A DNA stretch of 64,000 nucleotides from assembly GCF_003255815.1 (NCBI RefSeq), contig NC_037668.1:17854207-17918206 (forward strand), given 5' to 3'. The notes under the pieces are model-generated. The model was not told where the DNA came from, searched no databases, and was given only the letters and a program-made list of their open reading frames with translations. Position numbers and translations under genes: made by a program. Shown one piece after another: positions 44,649 through 54,890 of the stretch (positions within the stretch are counted from its first letter, which is position 1; each line of letters starts with the position of its first letter). This DNA is from Theropithecus gelada. Lineage: Eukaryota; Chordata; Mammalia; Primates; Cercopithecidae.

Positions 44649-45338
44649 GTAGAGTGCTTCTCAGGACGAGGATGAACTCTTGGTGCCAGTGTTTTGGGCA
44701 GAAAGAGCCCCTGGGTGGAGGTTGAGGCCATTCTTGAAGAAAGACAAGGATAAAAGAGAATTTTGGAAGGGAGGGTTCTTCTGGAAGGGGAGGATGGAAG
44801 GTAGGTGAAGGGAATGAAAGACTGATGTCTTTCTGAAGTTCCAAGGAATTCATTTGAAAATATGGAGTTACAAGGTGGAAATCATTTGCATCGTTCTTGT
44901 TACTGGTCTTGGGAGACTGGGTTTTTAAAATCTGGTCATCTTAGGCCAGGCGTAATGGCTCATGCCTGTAATGGCTCAGCACTTTGGGAGGCCGAGGTGG
45001 GCAGGTCAAGAGGTCAGGAGTTCGAGACTGACCAACGTGGTGAAACCCCGTCTCTACTAAAAATACAAGAATTAGCCGGGTGTGGTGGCGCACACCTGTA
45101 ATCCCAGCTAATTGGGAGTCTGAGGCAGGAGAATCACTTGAATCTGGGAGGTGGAGGTTGCAGTGAGCTGAGATAACACCACTGCACTCCAGCCTGAGTG
45201 ACAGAGCAAGACTCCATCTCAATAAATAAATAAATAAATAAATTCATTCATTCTGGTCATCTTAGAGATAAAATCTTGTGAAATTATAGTTCAATTTTAA
45301 GGGCAAGGAAGTGACCTTGGGCTTGTATTGTCTTTCAG
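44649..45338 (+). other. LCE5A: LCE5A intron 1
   Basis: 690 bp from GTAGAG to TTGTCTTTCAG. The middle is taken up by an Alu element, so only about 380 bp is other sequence. Confidence 0.75.
44944..45251 (+). mobile_element. Alu SINE in LCE5A intron 1
   Basis: Alu in the same direction as the gene, with an (AAAT)n tail (45222-45242). Duplications TCTGGTCATCTTA flank it at 44931-44943 and 45252-45264. An unusual 'taatggctcagcacttt' shows a local change of the normal Alu text. Confidence 0.93.
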
Positions 45339-45359
45339 CTTTATTCAGCTCCTACAGAG

Positions 45360-45716
45360 ATGTCCTGCCAGCAGAGCCAGCAGCAGTGCCAGCCTCCTCC
45401 CAAATGTACCCCTAAATGCCCTCCCAAGTGTACTCCTAAGTGTCCTCCCAAGTGTCCCCCAAAATGCCCTCCCCAGTGTTCAGCCCCATGCCCACCTCCA
45501 GTCTCTTCCTGCTGTGGTTCCAGCTCTGGGGGCTGCTGCAGCTCTGAGGGTGGTGGCTGCTGCCTGAGCCACCACAGGCCCCGCCGGTCCCTCCGACGCC
45601 GACCTCAGAGCTCCAGCTGCTGTGGCGGTGGCAGTGGCCAGCAGTCTGGGGGCTCTGGCTGCTGCCATAGCTCCGGGGGCTCTGGCTGCTGCCACAGTTC
45701 TGGGGGCTGCTGCTGA
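45360..45716 (+). CDS. LCE5A: Late cornified envelope protein 5A
   Basis: Structural protein of the cornified envelope, made late in keratinocyte differentiation and cross-linked by transglutaminases. The 118-residue product starts with the LCE signature MSCQQSQQQCQPPPKC (1-16). A run of Pro-Lys-Cys-Pro/Thr repeats follows (about 14-44). Residues 48-68 are a Ser/Gly/Cys block. The conserved LSHHRPRR basic box lies at 69-76, and the C-terminus is a duplicated GSGCCHSSGG motif (98-118). I count 24 Cys (20 percent). There is no signal peptide or membrane segment. The start has G at -3 and lies 21 bases after the acceptor. The whole CDS is in exon 2, as in the LCE family. The repeated C-terminal motif and length distinguish LCE5A from LCE1-LCE4. 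The neighbour CRCT1 and the gene direction fit the known order in the epidermal differentiation complex. Confidence 0.95.
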   Translation: MSCQQSQQQCQPPPKCTPKCPPKCTPKCPPKCPPKCPPQCSAPCPPPVSSCCGSSSGGCCSSEGGGCCLSHHRPRRSLRRRPQSSSCCGGGSGQQSGGSGCCHSSGGSGCCHSSGGCC

Positions 45717-46005
45717 CCTGGGCCATGAGGAGCATGAAGGAGCAGCACTGGTAGAGCCCAGGTGCAGAAGATCTGTATCAGCCTGAGGCTTCTTTTCTCT
45801 CGTTTCCCATGGAAGGACTTCAGAAATGCCTTAAGTTCTCCTCTTTATCCTGCCCATGTTCACTCCATTGTGGGGTTGAGGTCTAGCCTGTGATATTTTC
45901 TGGCCTGACTTTCCCTCTCAGACATGGTTCTTTGGAAAACTAGGTGTTGTAATTCAGTTATGAAGCTATTTTTTCTGTAACAATAAAGCTTTTTATTCCT
46001 GATAT
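45717..46005 (+). other. LCE5A: LCE5A 3' UTR
   Basis: Non-coding end of exon 2, free of recognised repeats, ending about 20 bases after the polyadenylation signal. The exact end is estimated. Confidence 0.7.
45982..45987 (+). terminator. LCE5A: LCE5A polyadenylation signal
   Basis: AATAAA, about 265 bp after the stop codon, followed by T-rich and then GT-containing sequence. Confidence 0.85.
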
Positions 46006-47395
46006 CACTGCCTCCTGATTTCATTGTTTGCCTCTCCCACTCCCTACCTACTGCATCAAGCCATCTTCCCTTCCCTTCTCTTAAATGCAAGCGAACACTT
46101 TACAAACTTGTTTGGGGAGCATATTTTGGCAGCGAAGCTACTCAAGACTCTGGAAAACAATATTCCCTTCTATGCACTGGATTCTGGAACTTTAAGCTTG
46201 AAGGAAAGAATCATGTCTGAGACCATTACGCCAGACACAAGATTGTATGAGGATAGCCAGGAATGGGTTTGAAGAGAAGAGGATGGTTGTACTCAGAAGG
46301 GTCAGACTCTGAGAGGGTTTCCTTCAAGCATGGGTCACAGTTTGAAAAACTGCTTGTCCTCTATTCATGGGGAATAAGATTGTCTGAAGTGCTCATCCTG
46401 GGCTCTAATAAATGGACACTCTTTTCTGATGATTATAAGCCCAGGTGTTTCCATCAGTTGGCTAGAGGGAGAGCTGGGTGGGCAGTGAGTGAGTTTTAGA
46501 GGCAGGTATGAAATGTCTGAGCACATTTTCCCTGCATGCTGAAATTCTGGATTTGAATCTGGGTAAAGAACTGAGAAAGACACACTTCTCTGCAAAGACT
46601 GTCTCTATGTGGTTGGGACGTGTGTGTGTGTTTGTAGTGAGAGGTATAAGAGTACAGGGGTTTTGGTCCCTGTGTTGGGTTTTCCAAGTAACATTTCTTT
46701 AGGAATGGGATGGTTCCTTCAGGAGATACTCATAAAATACCTAGAAAAGATAACTAGAAAATTTAATTCCAAATCAGCCTTTTATATAAAAGATAAACAA
46801 CTGATGCCTTCTTTGATAAGAGTTAACAGTGATAAATAAAGTAAGTTGGTTTATGAGATCATAACATGCCCACAGAATGAGTAGGCACTTGCCCAGATGA
46901 TCTCCTTACACTGATTCCTACCAAACACAGCCTTCTTCACTTTTTTTTTTTTTTTAAAGAATTTCGCCCATTTTCCCAGGGGAGATCCTGCCTCTGTCTT
47001 GTTATTTCATTACTTCCTTCTCTGTTCTAATATTGACTTTACTTTTTGGAATGTCTCACCTATACTCACCAACAGGTGCTCTAGGAACTGGCAACCTGTT
47101 AATCAGGCTCTAAATCCACGTTAAATGAAACTGGTATCTTTTGTGCGTATTCCCTCATGCCACTCCCAGCTCACTCACCCCCAAACCTGTCTCTCATCCT
47201 TAATTCTTGAATTCTTAGTCTTGGACTTCTGTTACAGTTCACATTCATAGTTGTGGGCAATTGCATTGATTAAGAAGCAGTTCCGAAGTTGATTGCCAAA
47301 GTATCCTCCAATTCTTAAAAATTAGTTATTCTAAAAACACTATTTATCATGCACACTTTCGACCTTTGGAAAGAACCTTCCTTTCCTTTCCTTTT
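46006..47395. other. Intergenic between LCE5A and CRCT1
   Basis: No gene. A short GT run (46620-46633) and a T run (46940-46955) are present. Confidence 0.45.
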
Positions 47396-47397
47396 AT

Positions 47398-47494
47398 CTT
47401 CCTTCCTTCCTTCCTTCCTTCCTTCCTTCCTTCCTTCCTTCCTTCCTTCCTTCCTTCCTTCCTTCCTTCCTTCCTTCTTTCTCTTTCTTTTCTT

Positions 47495-47527
<33 letters not shown>

Positions 47528-47530
47528 TTT
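47398..47530. repeat. (TTCC)n and (TC)n microsatellite
   Basis: About 18-19 perfect TTCC units (47401-47475) followed by TTTC and TC-rich repeats to about 47530. The tract is almost pure pyrimidine on the + strand for 130 bp. Confidence 0.95.
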
Positions 47531-48293
47531 TCATCTTTCCCTCCTCCCTTCTTCCTTTCCCATTTTCTTTTGCATTGGGCAATGGCTCTAGGGAGGACCT
47601 ATCTTCAAAGGGAGATTGGTGGTTGGGGGTAGGATAAGAAGCAGGAGTCCCACAGGCTGACTTGCCTTTTTGCAATTGGGCCACTGTCCTGCACACATGT
47701 TTCTCTTAGTCATACCACGCTGTATTGTGGGAATATGGTAACCCGACTACATTCACAACTTTTCTGGTCTTATGGTTCCTTAACTTTGCTTGGTTTTTCT
47801 TCCTGTCTCCAGTGACAGAGAGAAATCGCCCCTGGGATTCCCACAGGTGCATTCCTGTCATCATCTTCACTCACTGCATCTTGAAGCATATGGATGAAAC
47901 CCAGCAGGCTTATCGCATAGCTTATGGTCTGCCCTGGGGAGCCAAGGACCAAGAGCCAGAGAGATGAGAATCAAGATAAAAATAGGTGAACTATCACCTA
48001 CCAAGTAGATGACTACACAGGAATTGATGTGTGGGCAAGTTGAGCCGTGTGTGTGTGTGTGCGTGTCTGTGTACACTGAAGACAAGGGCACAAGGGGTTC
48101 CAGACCTCCCTGCATTTGAGCCCCATGCCTTCTCTTAGCATACACACAGCCTCCCAGGTACCAACAGTGCTCTGTTTGGAAAGTAAACATGCCATAGCAA
48201 TCCTGGCACCTCTGTGAAGTGACTTAGATGCTCACGTGCACCACCTACAGCGCTACCTGAGTGATGAATGTCTCTGGGATGTGAGTGTCAGCT
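47531..48293. other. Intergenic upstream of CRCT1
   Basis: A (GT)n run lies at 48047-48066. No gene seen. Confidence 0.45.
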
Positions 48294-48303
48294 GAGCATG
48301 TCT
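48294..48303. promoter_or_regulatory. Candidate p53/p63 half-site upstream of CRCT1
   Basis: GAGCATGTCT fits the RRRCWWGYYY half-site fully, about 85 bp before the predicted start. p63 drives epidermal genes, but a single half-site is weak evidence. Confidence 0.3.
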
Positions 48304-48348
48304 GTTGGGAAATGGGCCCCTCCCAAGAGCCCGAACCTGAATACTTGT

Positions 48349-48358
48349 TATAAAAAGG
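48349..48358 (+). promoter_or_regulatory. CRCT1: CRCT1 TATA box
   Basis: TATAAAAAGG, with a GGGCCCCTCCC KLF/Sp-type element 25-35 bp upstream. It predicts transcription start near 48380. Confidence 0.75.
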
Positions 48359-48379
48359 TTCTCTGGCTGGACACTGCTT

Positions 48380-48450
48380 AATCCACTGCCTAGCAGGTGG
48401 CCCATTCCAGCCTGAGAACGTAGTGAGTCTTTCAGTGGAGCCAGGGTCCG
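48380..48450 (+). other. CRCT1: CRCT1 non-coding exon 1 (predicted)
   Basis: Ends at a strong donor, TCCG|GTAAGT (GT at 48451-48452). It contains no ATG that would open a long frame. The 5' end is an estimate from the TATA box. Confidence 0.7.
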
Positions 48451-49260
48451 GTAAGTCTCCTCGCAGGGTCTGGGGGAGAGGGCGGGATGAGTTGAGGGCA
48501 CAGCGGAGGAGAAAACAGAACACAGGCAGCAGATAGATGCGGAAGGGGTGTCCTACAAGGCACCTAAGCTTCCAGTGAGCCAACCTCTTAAGGTACTAAT
48601 GAGGACATAAAGGCAACACAGGAGGTGGCTTTTGCAAGGGTACACAGCAAGTCCACAGAAGAGCTGTGACTAGAACCCAGGTCTTTCAGCTCCCTGGTTG
48701 GGGTTATTTATATTGGCACAACTCTCCTTTCCCACATGGTTGTGGGGCGTGAGAGGCATAGGCAAGAAAGAATGATCAGGACCTGCTTCTGGCATGTGGA
48801 TTATTTAGATCCAGCAGGTGGGACCGCGTGTTGGACTTGGGTGTTTTCTAAATGATGGGGTGTAGTAACTAGGAAGATACAAATCGAAGGTCGGTAGGAA
48901 AGTAAAATGAGGAAGAGGAAAAAAGCCAAGTGGAGATTTTGGACTGGATCATACAGATAAGCTGCCGCAGTGTGCTGTTTATTTTCCACTGTGGAGAACT
49001 TGAGCAGTCTTCTTCTAGTCAGAGAAAATGGAAATGCACTGATTCATTGCATAGATTGTGTCCAGCTCTGAGCATGTTTAACTCACTGGAAGCCCCTGCT
49101 TGGATTTGCTTTTCTGTGTCCCGCTCTTTCTGGGTACTTTTCCCCCTTTGTCCCAGGCCAGGCTGACTTGTACACTAAACCGAATCTCAAAAGCCCAGAC
49201 AGAGTTCCACTGGTGGAAAGAAAAAGCCGGCTCGCCTTTGAAAGGCTGCATTTCTTCCAG
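48451..49260 (+). other. CRCT1: CRCT1 intron 1
   Basis: 810 bp, GTAAGT to TTTCTTCCAG. A degenerate MIR antisense piece is at about 48595-48700. No Alu is present, unlike the LCE5A intron. Confidence 0.75.
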
Positions 49261-49282
49261 GTTCGTCGTGAGGAGCTCCGCG

Positions 49283-49597
49283 ATGTCCTCTCAACAGAGC
49301 GCCGCTTCCGCCAAAGGCTTTTCCAAGGGGTCATCCCAGGGCCCCGCTCCGTGTCCCGCCCCTGCGCCCACCCCGGCGCCCGCCTCCTCCTCCTCTTGCT
49401 GCGGCGGCGGCTGCTGCGGTTCCCGCGGCGGCTGCTGCGGCGACTCGGGCTGCTGCGGCTCCAGCTCCACCAGTTGCTGCTGCTTCCCAAGGAGACGCCG
49501 CCGGCAGCGGAGTAGTGGCTGCTGCTGCTGCGGGGGCGGCAGCCAGAGGTCCCAGCGCTCCAACAACCAGAGCTCAGGCTGCTGCTCTGGCTGCTAA
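49283..49597 (+). CDS. CRCT1: Cysteine-rich C-terminal protein 1 (NICE-1)
   Basis: Keratinocyte protein encoded in the epidermal differentiation complex next to LCE5A; its molecular role is not well defined. The 104-residue product starts MSSQQSAASAKG. Residues 21-34 are a Pro-Ala repeat. Cys/Gly/Ser-rich blocks fill 39-67 and 78-84, with an RRRRR patch at 70-74, and the C-terminus is SSGCCSGC. I count 19 Cys. There is no signal peptide. The ATG with G at -3 is 22 bases after the exon 2 acceptor; a more upstream ATG in frame (49100) lies inside the intron and was not used. I remember the human protein as 99 residues with a shorter block after residue 40, so this allele or species has about five extra residues in the Cys/Gly region. 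The CDS is far more CpG-rich than LCE5A. Confidence 0.93.
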   Translation: MSSQQSAASAKGFSKGSSQGPAPCPAPAPTPAPASSSSCCGGGCCGSRGGCCGDSGCCGSSSTSCCCFPRRRRRQRSSGCCCCGGGSQRSQRSNNQSSGCCSGC

Positions 49598-49920
49598 GAG
49601 ACCCGTAGCCCCCAGCGCTGCGCTAGAGAAACCCGTCCAACCCAGAGCGAGCCCGCCCCGCTGCGGCTCCCACGCGGGGCTGGGCCTCGCAGTTTGCCCC
49701 GTAAAGCGAATTGCACTTTGATGTTCAGAAACCCACTTTGTTCTCAGCCACGCAAAACTCCCTGACTCCGATGTGATTTTTCTCCCCAGGGATTCACGAA
49801 CCATGCGTGGAACACTGGACCCTACTGTCTGCACGGGTTTGCACACAGCAGGTGCTCAGTAAATGCCTACTGATTTGATTGTCTTTTGAAGATGTCATAA
49901 TAAAGCTTCTACCTCCTGAG
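49598..49920 (+). other. CRCT1: CRCT1 3' UTR with old repeat end
   Basis: Runs from the stop codon to just after the polyadenylation signal. The part at about 49815-49880 (GTGCTCAGTAAATGCCTACT and flanks) reads as the 3' end of an L2 or MIR element in sense. Confidence 0.65.
49899..49904 (+). terminator. CRCT1: CRCT1 polyadenylation signal
   Basis: AATAAA, 302 bp after the stop codon. Confidence 0.85.
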
Positions 49921-50104
49921 AACACCTTTTCTTATTTGTTCTTCATTCGTTTCTCCGCCCAGGTAGAAAGACTTGAAATGTTTGTGAAAGGCAGAATAGT
50001 ATAATTCATGCCTGAACAAAAAGATGACTTTCTGATTGTTAATTATGATAGCAGCGATCAGATATCGACTGTTTCGAGGATTTAAATGACTTTACGTGAC
50101 AAAG
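49921..50104. other. Short intergenic stretch
   Basis: Nothing recognised. Confidence 0.35.
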
Positions 50105-50300
50105 CTCTTGAGTATTCTCAGGACTTTATGTGGCACAATCTGATTCTCATAATGACTCGTGTAGGAGAGTGCTGTTATACCCTTTTTACAAGAGAAACTG
50201 AGGTTAAGTATAATTTGTTCAAAGTCACCCAGCTGACGCCTGATAAAGAAGACAGGACATCTGATTCGAAGGCTTCATTGCTCTGCTGGGTCCTCACCTG
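50105..50300 (-). repeat. MIR SINE, antisense
   Basis: 'acaagagaaactgaggttaa' and 'ttcaaagtcacccagctgac' mark MIR antisense. Confidence 0.75.
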
Positions 50301-50809
50301 GGCTTCCCAAGCCTTACCACCGAGGTGCTCCTCCTGACCACCGGGTTCAGGCAGCTGTGTGGCAAAAGTGTGTTTTGGCAACTCTTGGGGGCTTTGGAAT
50401 CAAGCCAGCTGTCTTTTTTTATTTTTTAGTTTTACGTTTTATTTTATTTTTTATTTTTGGCGTGGAAGATTATTGACCTACTGCTTTGCTTGCTGGGGAG
50501 GAAATTTTTCCTAAGATGTGCCTTCCAGGAAAGCTGGAACCTACCCTCTCCAGGTCTCATTTGTGCAGCTGAAGCAGGACCAAGAGCCACGGGTTTCTGG
50601 GAGTCTCTGTGGTGCAACATGTGTGCTCAGAAATGTGGGGGTCTCATTCTTTAGAGATGGTGGCTGTGGCAGCGGCAATGGGTGGGTCATTTTGCATAGG
50701 TCAGAAACCTATCCCTGTGGGCACAGGTTTTATCTGCTCATTTCAGGCACCAGGAAACAGGAGAACAATATCCTCTGCTGGGTTCAGAGGGAAGAGATAA
50801 TCATGGTGA
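50301..50809. other. Intergenic, nothing recognised
   Basis: T-rich run at 50412-50458. No gene. Confidence 0.4.
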
Positions 50810-51080
50810 TAATAATAGAAACACTAGTTACCATTTATTTGGCACTAACTTTATTTCAGGTACAAGTCAAGGCACTTTACATATATTATCTCACTTAATC
50901 CTCACAGTAATCTAAAAATATAGACATTCGCTTCCCCACTTTTTATATGGGAGGAAATGGGTTTAGACTGTTCCAGTGATTTGGCTGAAATCATAGAGCT
51001 AGTCAATGTCCCCAGATGGTGAGTGAGGGAGATGAGATTGAAACCGGAACCTGTGTGACTCCAAAGTCACGCCCTCACAC
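50810..51080 (-). repeat. MIR SINE, antisense
   Basis: 'cactttacatatattatctc' and 'ttaatcctcacagtaatcta', then 'gattgaaaccggaacctgtg', in MIR antisense order. Confidence 0.82.
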
Positions 51081-52139
51081 TCAAAGAGTCCTGCTCTACT
51101 GTCTTAGAAATCACCACCACACAGGGAAGGGACACTTGGGTCTCTGGACACACCCAGGCTCTCAGAAAATTGCAGCTCGGCTTCTTGGTTGCTGCTCCCT
51201 TGGTGACCCAATGAGTGGGGAACTCTGTCATGGCATCCACCCAGCAGCTGCCAGCTGGGGGTGTCTGCTCAAAGGTGAGGTCGGAAATGCTCTACTGATT
51301 CATCCAGGATGTTTGATGTTGCGGCCAAATGACCCCCTGCCAGGGAGGCTCTGGAGGGCAGTCCTGCTCTGCCTGGGAGTGGCCCTTCCTTCCATGTCTG
51401 AGATTCTGTGATTTCCAGTAGGAGGTGATTTGTGGAAGCTGTTTACAAACAGATGATATCACCTGTGAACCTGCCTCCTCACACCAGTGATGTGCGCTGA
51501 AACAGCAAGCCCGGGGACTTGGTGGGCAGTGGGTGGGAAGGAAGAACTGTCTGACTCAGAACAGACACACTGCAAAGCTAATCTGAGGGTGAGGGCTCAA
51601 CCTGGAGCAGGAAGCTGAGGCCTGAGCTCTGGGAAAGAAAGGTGGTGACTCAAGGAGAGACATTAGAGTCCAAATAGGAGCACATGCCCTGTACACGAGG
51701 CATTTGGGTCTCATGTCAAATGGCTGGCCCTGAGGGTGGCGGTACCTCCAGGCCCACATGCTGCTGAAACCCAGCAGGCCAGCACACATGAACTTTGATG
51801 AGAGACATTTGAGTATTTTAAGAATAGTTTTATTTTGGAAACCTAGAAAGCAACTTTGGATGGTCTAGAGCTCTCTGCTCATGGTCCTTCAGGCTTTTCT
51901 GATTTCCAGCAGTAGGTAAAGCTGTATGTGTGGCCCAGGCACTCTCTGTGAGGTGATGGTGGTGGATGCTAAGCCTGTGGGAAATTTGGCAAAGTGAAGT
52001 CTTACTCAAAGGTTGTCACCTGGTACATGTGACAGGCAGAATCAGGTTTCTTATTATTTCTGGAATAAATGGACATTATTATTAAATATATTTTATTCAT
52101 GATAGCTCCAATTTCAGCTTAAATTATATTATTATAATG
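51081..52139. other. Intergenic, nothing recognised
   Basis: A 131-codon open frame (51016-51411 plus) begins inside the MIR and lacks any gene-like feature. No other signal is seen. Confidence 0.4.
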
Positions 52140-52340
52140 GTCATAATAACAACTGATATTTATATAGCATTTAGCGTTTATAAGGTGTTTCCACATATAT
52201 TATCTCTTTCATAATTCTGTAACATAAGTATTACCATCTCTGTTTAACAGATCGGGGAGGGACTCCTAGAGTTTAAACAACCCACCTGAGGTTATCCAGC
52301 TGATACGTGTGGTCTCTATCTGGACCAGGCCTCCTAATGC
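52140..52340 (-). repeat. MIR SINE, antisense
   Basis: 'tatatagcatttagcgttta', 'tattatctctttcataattc' and 'ttatccagctgatacgtgtg' follow MIR antisense order. Confidence 0.7.
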
Positions 52341-52399
52341 CCTCTAAGAATGCCAGTAGCCACTTTTGAATATTCACTGAAATAATTGAATAATGACAC

Positions 52400-52495
52400 T
52401 CAACTGATTATTTAGGGACAGTGCTGTATTCACCATTGCCTCCCTAGCATCATGCCAGGTACATATTAAAGGTCTATAAATAAGTGATTGTTTAT
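52400..52495 (+). repeat. L2 LINE 3' end, sense
   Basis: 'ctgtattcaccattgcctcc' and 'catgccaggtacatattaaa' fit the L2 end. Confidence 0.55.
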
Positions 52496-53230
52496 TAGTG
52501 CATAATGTGTAAAGGCATTGTGCTAAAGAATTCCATAGAGATACACAAAAGCATTTCTGGACCTCAAGGAGTTTATAATCTTATTCAGGAACTATGGTAA
52601 ATCATCATACAGGATATAAATGATAACTCAGATCTGAAACGCAAAAAATGTCACAAGCAGAACACGGCATAGGCAACTGCTCTAGGGATTCAACTGAGTT
52701 TAGATGAGGCATTGTGACAGGACTTTGAATGAGGGCAAGTTACTGTGGACTGGATTATTTATAAGGCTTCATGGGAAGAAGGATCTGGGCTGGGTGTGAA
52801 GGATGGAAACATATCAGACAGGCAGAGATTCATTCATTTATTTGTTCAACTCCATCAGACACTGTTTATGGTTCTGGGACAGGAACCAGAAATAAGACCA
52901 AGGCCCTGCTGGCATGGACCTCAGTTTCTGGAGTGAAGACAGACAAGAAAGGGAGCAAGGAAGTCAGATTATTTCACACCGTGAAAAGTGTTGTGATGAA
53001 AACAAAGAAAATAAGGGTATAAACATTAACTAGAGGTGTATGGGGATTTTAGATGGAGCTAGGCAAGGCCTCTCTGAAGACATGTTATTTGAGCAGAAGA
53101 AATAGGAGCTATGGCAAAGAGCAGGGAAGCCCGTGGTTACAGGGTTCCTGCATTCATGGCAGCCCAGGGCTGCAGGTGTTTGAGGCGTGTTTTCAGTTAC
53201 ATCGGCTCCACTAGAGAATTTCACTACTAG
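52496..53230 (-). repeat. L2 LINE pieces, antisense
   Basis: Two degenerate starts are seen: near 52500 ('aaggcattgtgctaaagaat') and near 52830 ('ttcattcatttatttgttca'), each continuing with L2 antisense-like text. Divergence is high. Confidence 0.5.
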
Positions 53231-53289
53231 GAAAGTAACTTGGATTTCCAGTTTCTTGGCAGACTGATTTGCTAGTGAGATTGATCGTA

Positions 53290-53500
53290 TGCTATGGGGT
53301 TGGCATTATTTCATTGGATCCTCACAACTCTCCTAAAAGGCAAGTTTTCCCCGCATTTTGTTAGGAAAACTGAAAGACAGAGCTGTTAGGTAGCCATCCT
53401 AGGATTTCCCAGCTTGTAATAGGAAGAACAAGGTTTTGGACTGGAGGCATTTGCCTCTGAAGTCAATGTTCTGAACACTGTGCTACAGTCTGCATTTCTG
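53290..53500 (-). repeat. MIR SINE, antisense
   Basis: 'tttcattggatcctcacaac' and 'aaaactgaaagacagagctg' match MIR antisense in order. Confidence 0.7.
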
Positions 53501-54290
53501 GGAAGAAAGGGAGTAGTCTCAAGCTTGGACTAGGGGAGGAGAAAGGGGACTCAAAGGAGTGGTGTTGATACTGAAAGACCCTGAGAACACATCTTCAGAG
53601 AAGGAGACAGGAGGCCAGATCGTGGATGGTTTCGAGTGCCAAATCAAGGAGTTTCAACTATATCATATTTGTGGAGTGTAGTGATAGGAAAATGGCTTCG
53701 AAAGAAGTACATTAGAGAGATAAAAGTTGGTTTATATAACATTTAGAGTACTCTCTGACAGGACCCTAAGATTAATTAGGCAGCAATGGTTAGGATGCTC
53801 CAGAAGAGGAAGTTAATGGAGAGATTACCTCTGTGAGCAGGAGCAATGGCCCAGGCATGAAATGCAGATCTGAACCCAGCACACGGCAGTCACCACAAAA
53901 AGGAAATGACAAGCGTGAAAAGCATTTGTCCAGAAGGAAGAAGGGTAGAATCAGGTGATGTAGTGGGGTTGAGAAAGAGGAAGCAAGTGGGATATCTCTG
54001 AGGTTTTGTGCCTTGTGCCTGGGAAATGATGACAGCATTGACAAAATAGAGAAGTCAGGAGAAAGAATTGGTGTGAGAAAGAGAGGTAAGTTTGGTCCAA
54101 GATGTGTTGGGTTTGACATGCTGGCAGGACATGACCATGTGACAGTGATGTGGGGCTGGAACTTCAGACTCAGAATCCTTGAACACTGACATAAACACAA
54201 TTAGGATGAATGATAATAAGCCATATGCAGCTTGGAGTCAAATCTTTGAGAATGAATGCAGTCCTATTTCTGCAGTGAAGGTTATGAGAA
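53501..54290. other. Intergenic, nothing recognised
   Basis: Purine-rich in places. The 136-codon minus frame (54200-53790) has no family feature. Confidence 0.4.
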
Positions 54291-54294
54291 AACA

Positions 54295-54400
54295 GACTTG
54301 ATCGGTCTTGTTCATTGCAGCAATCTCAGTGCAAAGAATAGAGACCTAGACAGTAAAGGCACTCGTGAATATGTGTTGAGTAAGTGAATGAATGAAACAG
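54295..54400 (+). repeat. L2 LINE 3' end, sense
   Basis: 'cttgttcattgcagcaatct' to 'gagtaagtgaatgaatgaaa' fits the L2 3' end. Confidence 0.6.
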
Positions 54401-54594
54401 CAAGACGGAAGGCCCAAAACTTCAGTTGAGGGAGAAACTAAGCAGAAAGGAGGAAGTTGAATTCCAAGCAAAGGGGGTAAAGATGATGACATCAGAGAAA
54501 TTACTCAGAGATTTGGCCTAAACAATTCATATAAGGTTACTTTAAAGTCTTATGTTGTAGGAATCCGGGCAGAAGGGAACCAGGACAATGCAAG
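54401..54594. other. Short intergenic stretch
   Basis: Nothing recognised. Confidence 0.35.
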
Positions 54595-54604
54595 AATGCA
54601 GAAG

Positions 54605-54880
54605 TTAATCCCAGCACTTTGGGAGGCCGAGGCGGGTGGATCACGAGGTCAGGAGATCGAGACTATCCTGGCTAACATGGTGAAACCCCGTCTCTACTGA
54701 AGGTACAAAAAACTAGCCGGGCGTGGTGGCGGGTTCCTGTAGTCTCAGCTACTTGGGAGGCTGAGGCGGGAGAATGGCGTGAACCCGGGAGGCGGAGCTT
54801 GCAGTGAGCCGAGATCAGGCCACTGCACTCCAGCCTGGGAGCACAGCGAGACTCCGTCTCAAAAAAAAAAAAAAAAAAAA
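54605..54880 (+). mobile_element. AluY-like SINE, 5'-truncated
   Basis: Begins at AATCCCAGCACTTT, so about 30 bases of the Alu start are missing. It has the AluY words GGAGCTTGCAGTGAGCC and AGGAGATCGAGAC and a 20-base A tail. Duplications AATGCAGAAG are at 54595-54604 and 54881-54890. Confidence 0.93.
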
Positions 54881-54890
54881 AATGCAGAAG

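Noticed and set aside
45328..45735. Extra frames over the LCE5A exon on both strands
   Set aside because: Shadow frames created by repeated codons of the true gene; the LCE signature is only in the 45360 frame.
49083..49597. Longer CRCT1 start at 49100 and antisense frames
   Set aside because: The upstream ATG is in the intron before the acceptor at 49260; antisense frames are shadows of GC-rich triplets.
51016..51411. 131-codon open frame
   Set aside because: It starts within a MIR element, has no domain, promoter or splice context, and its composition is that of chance.
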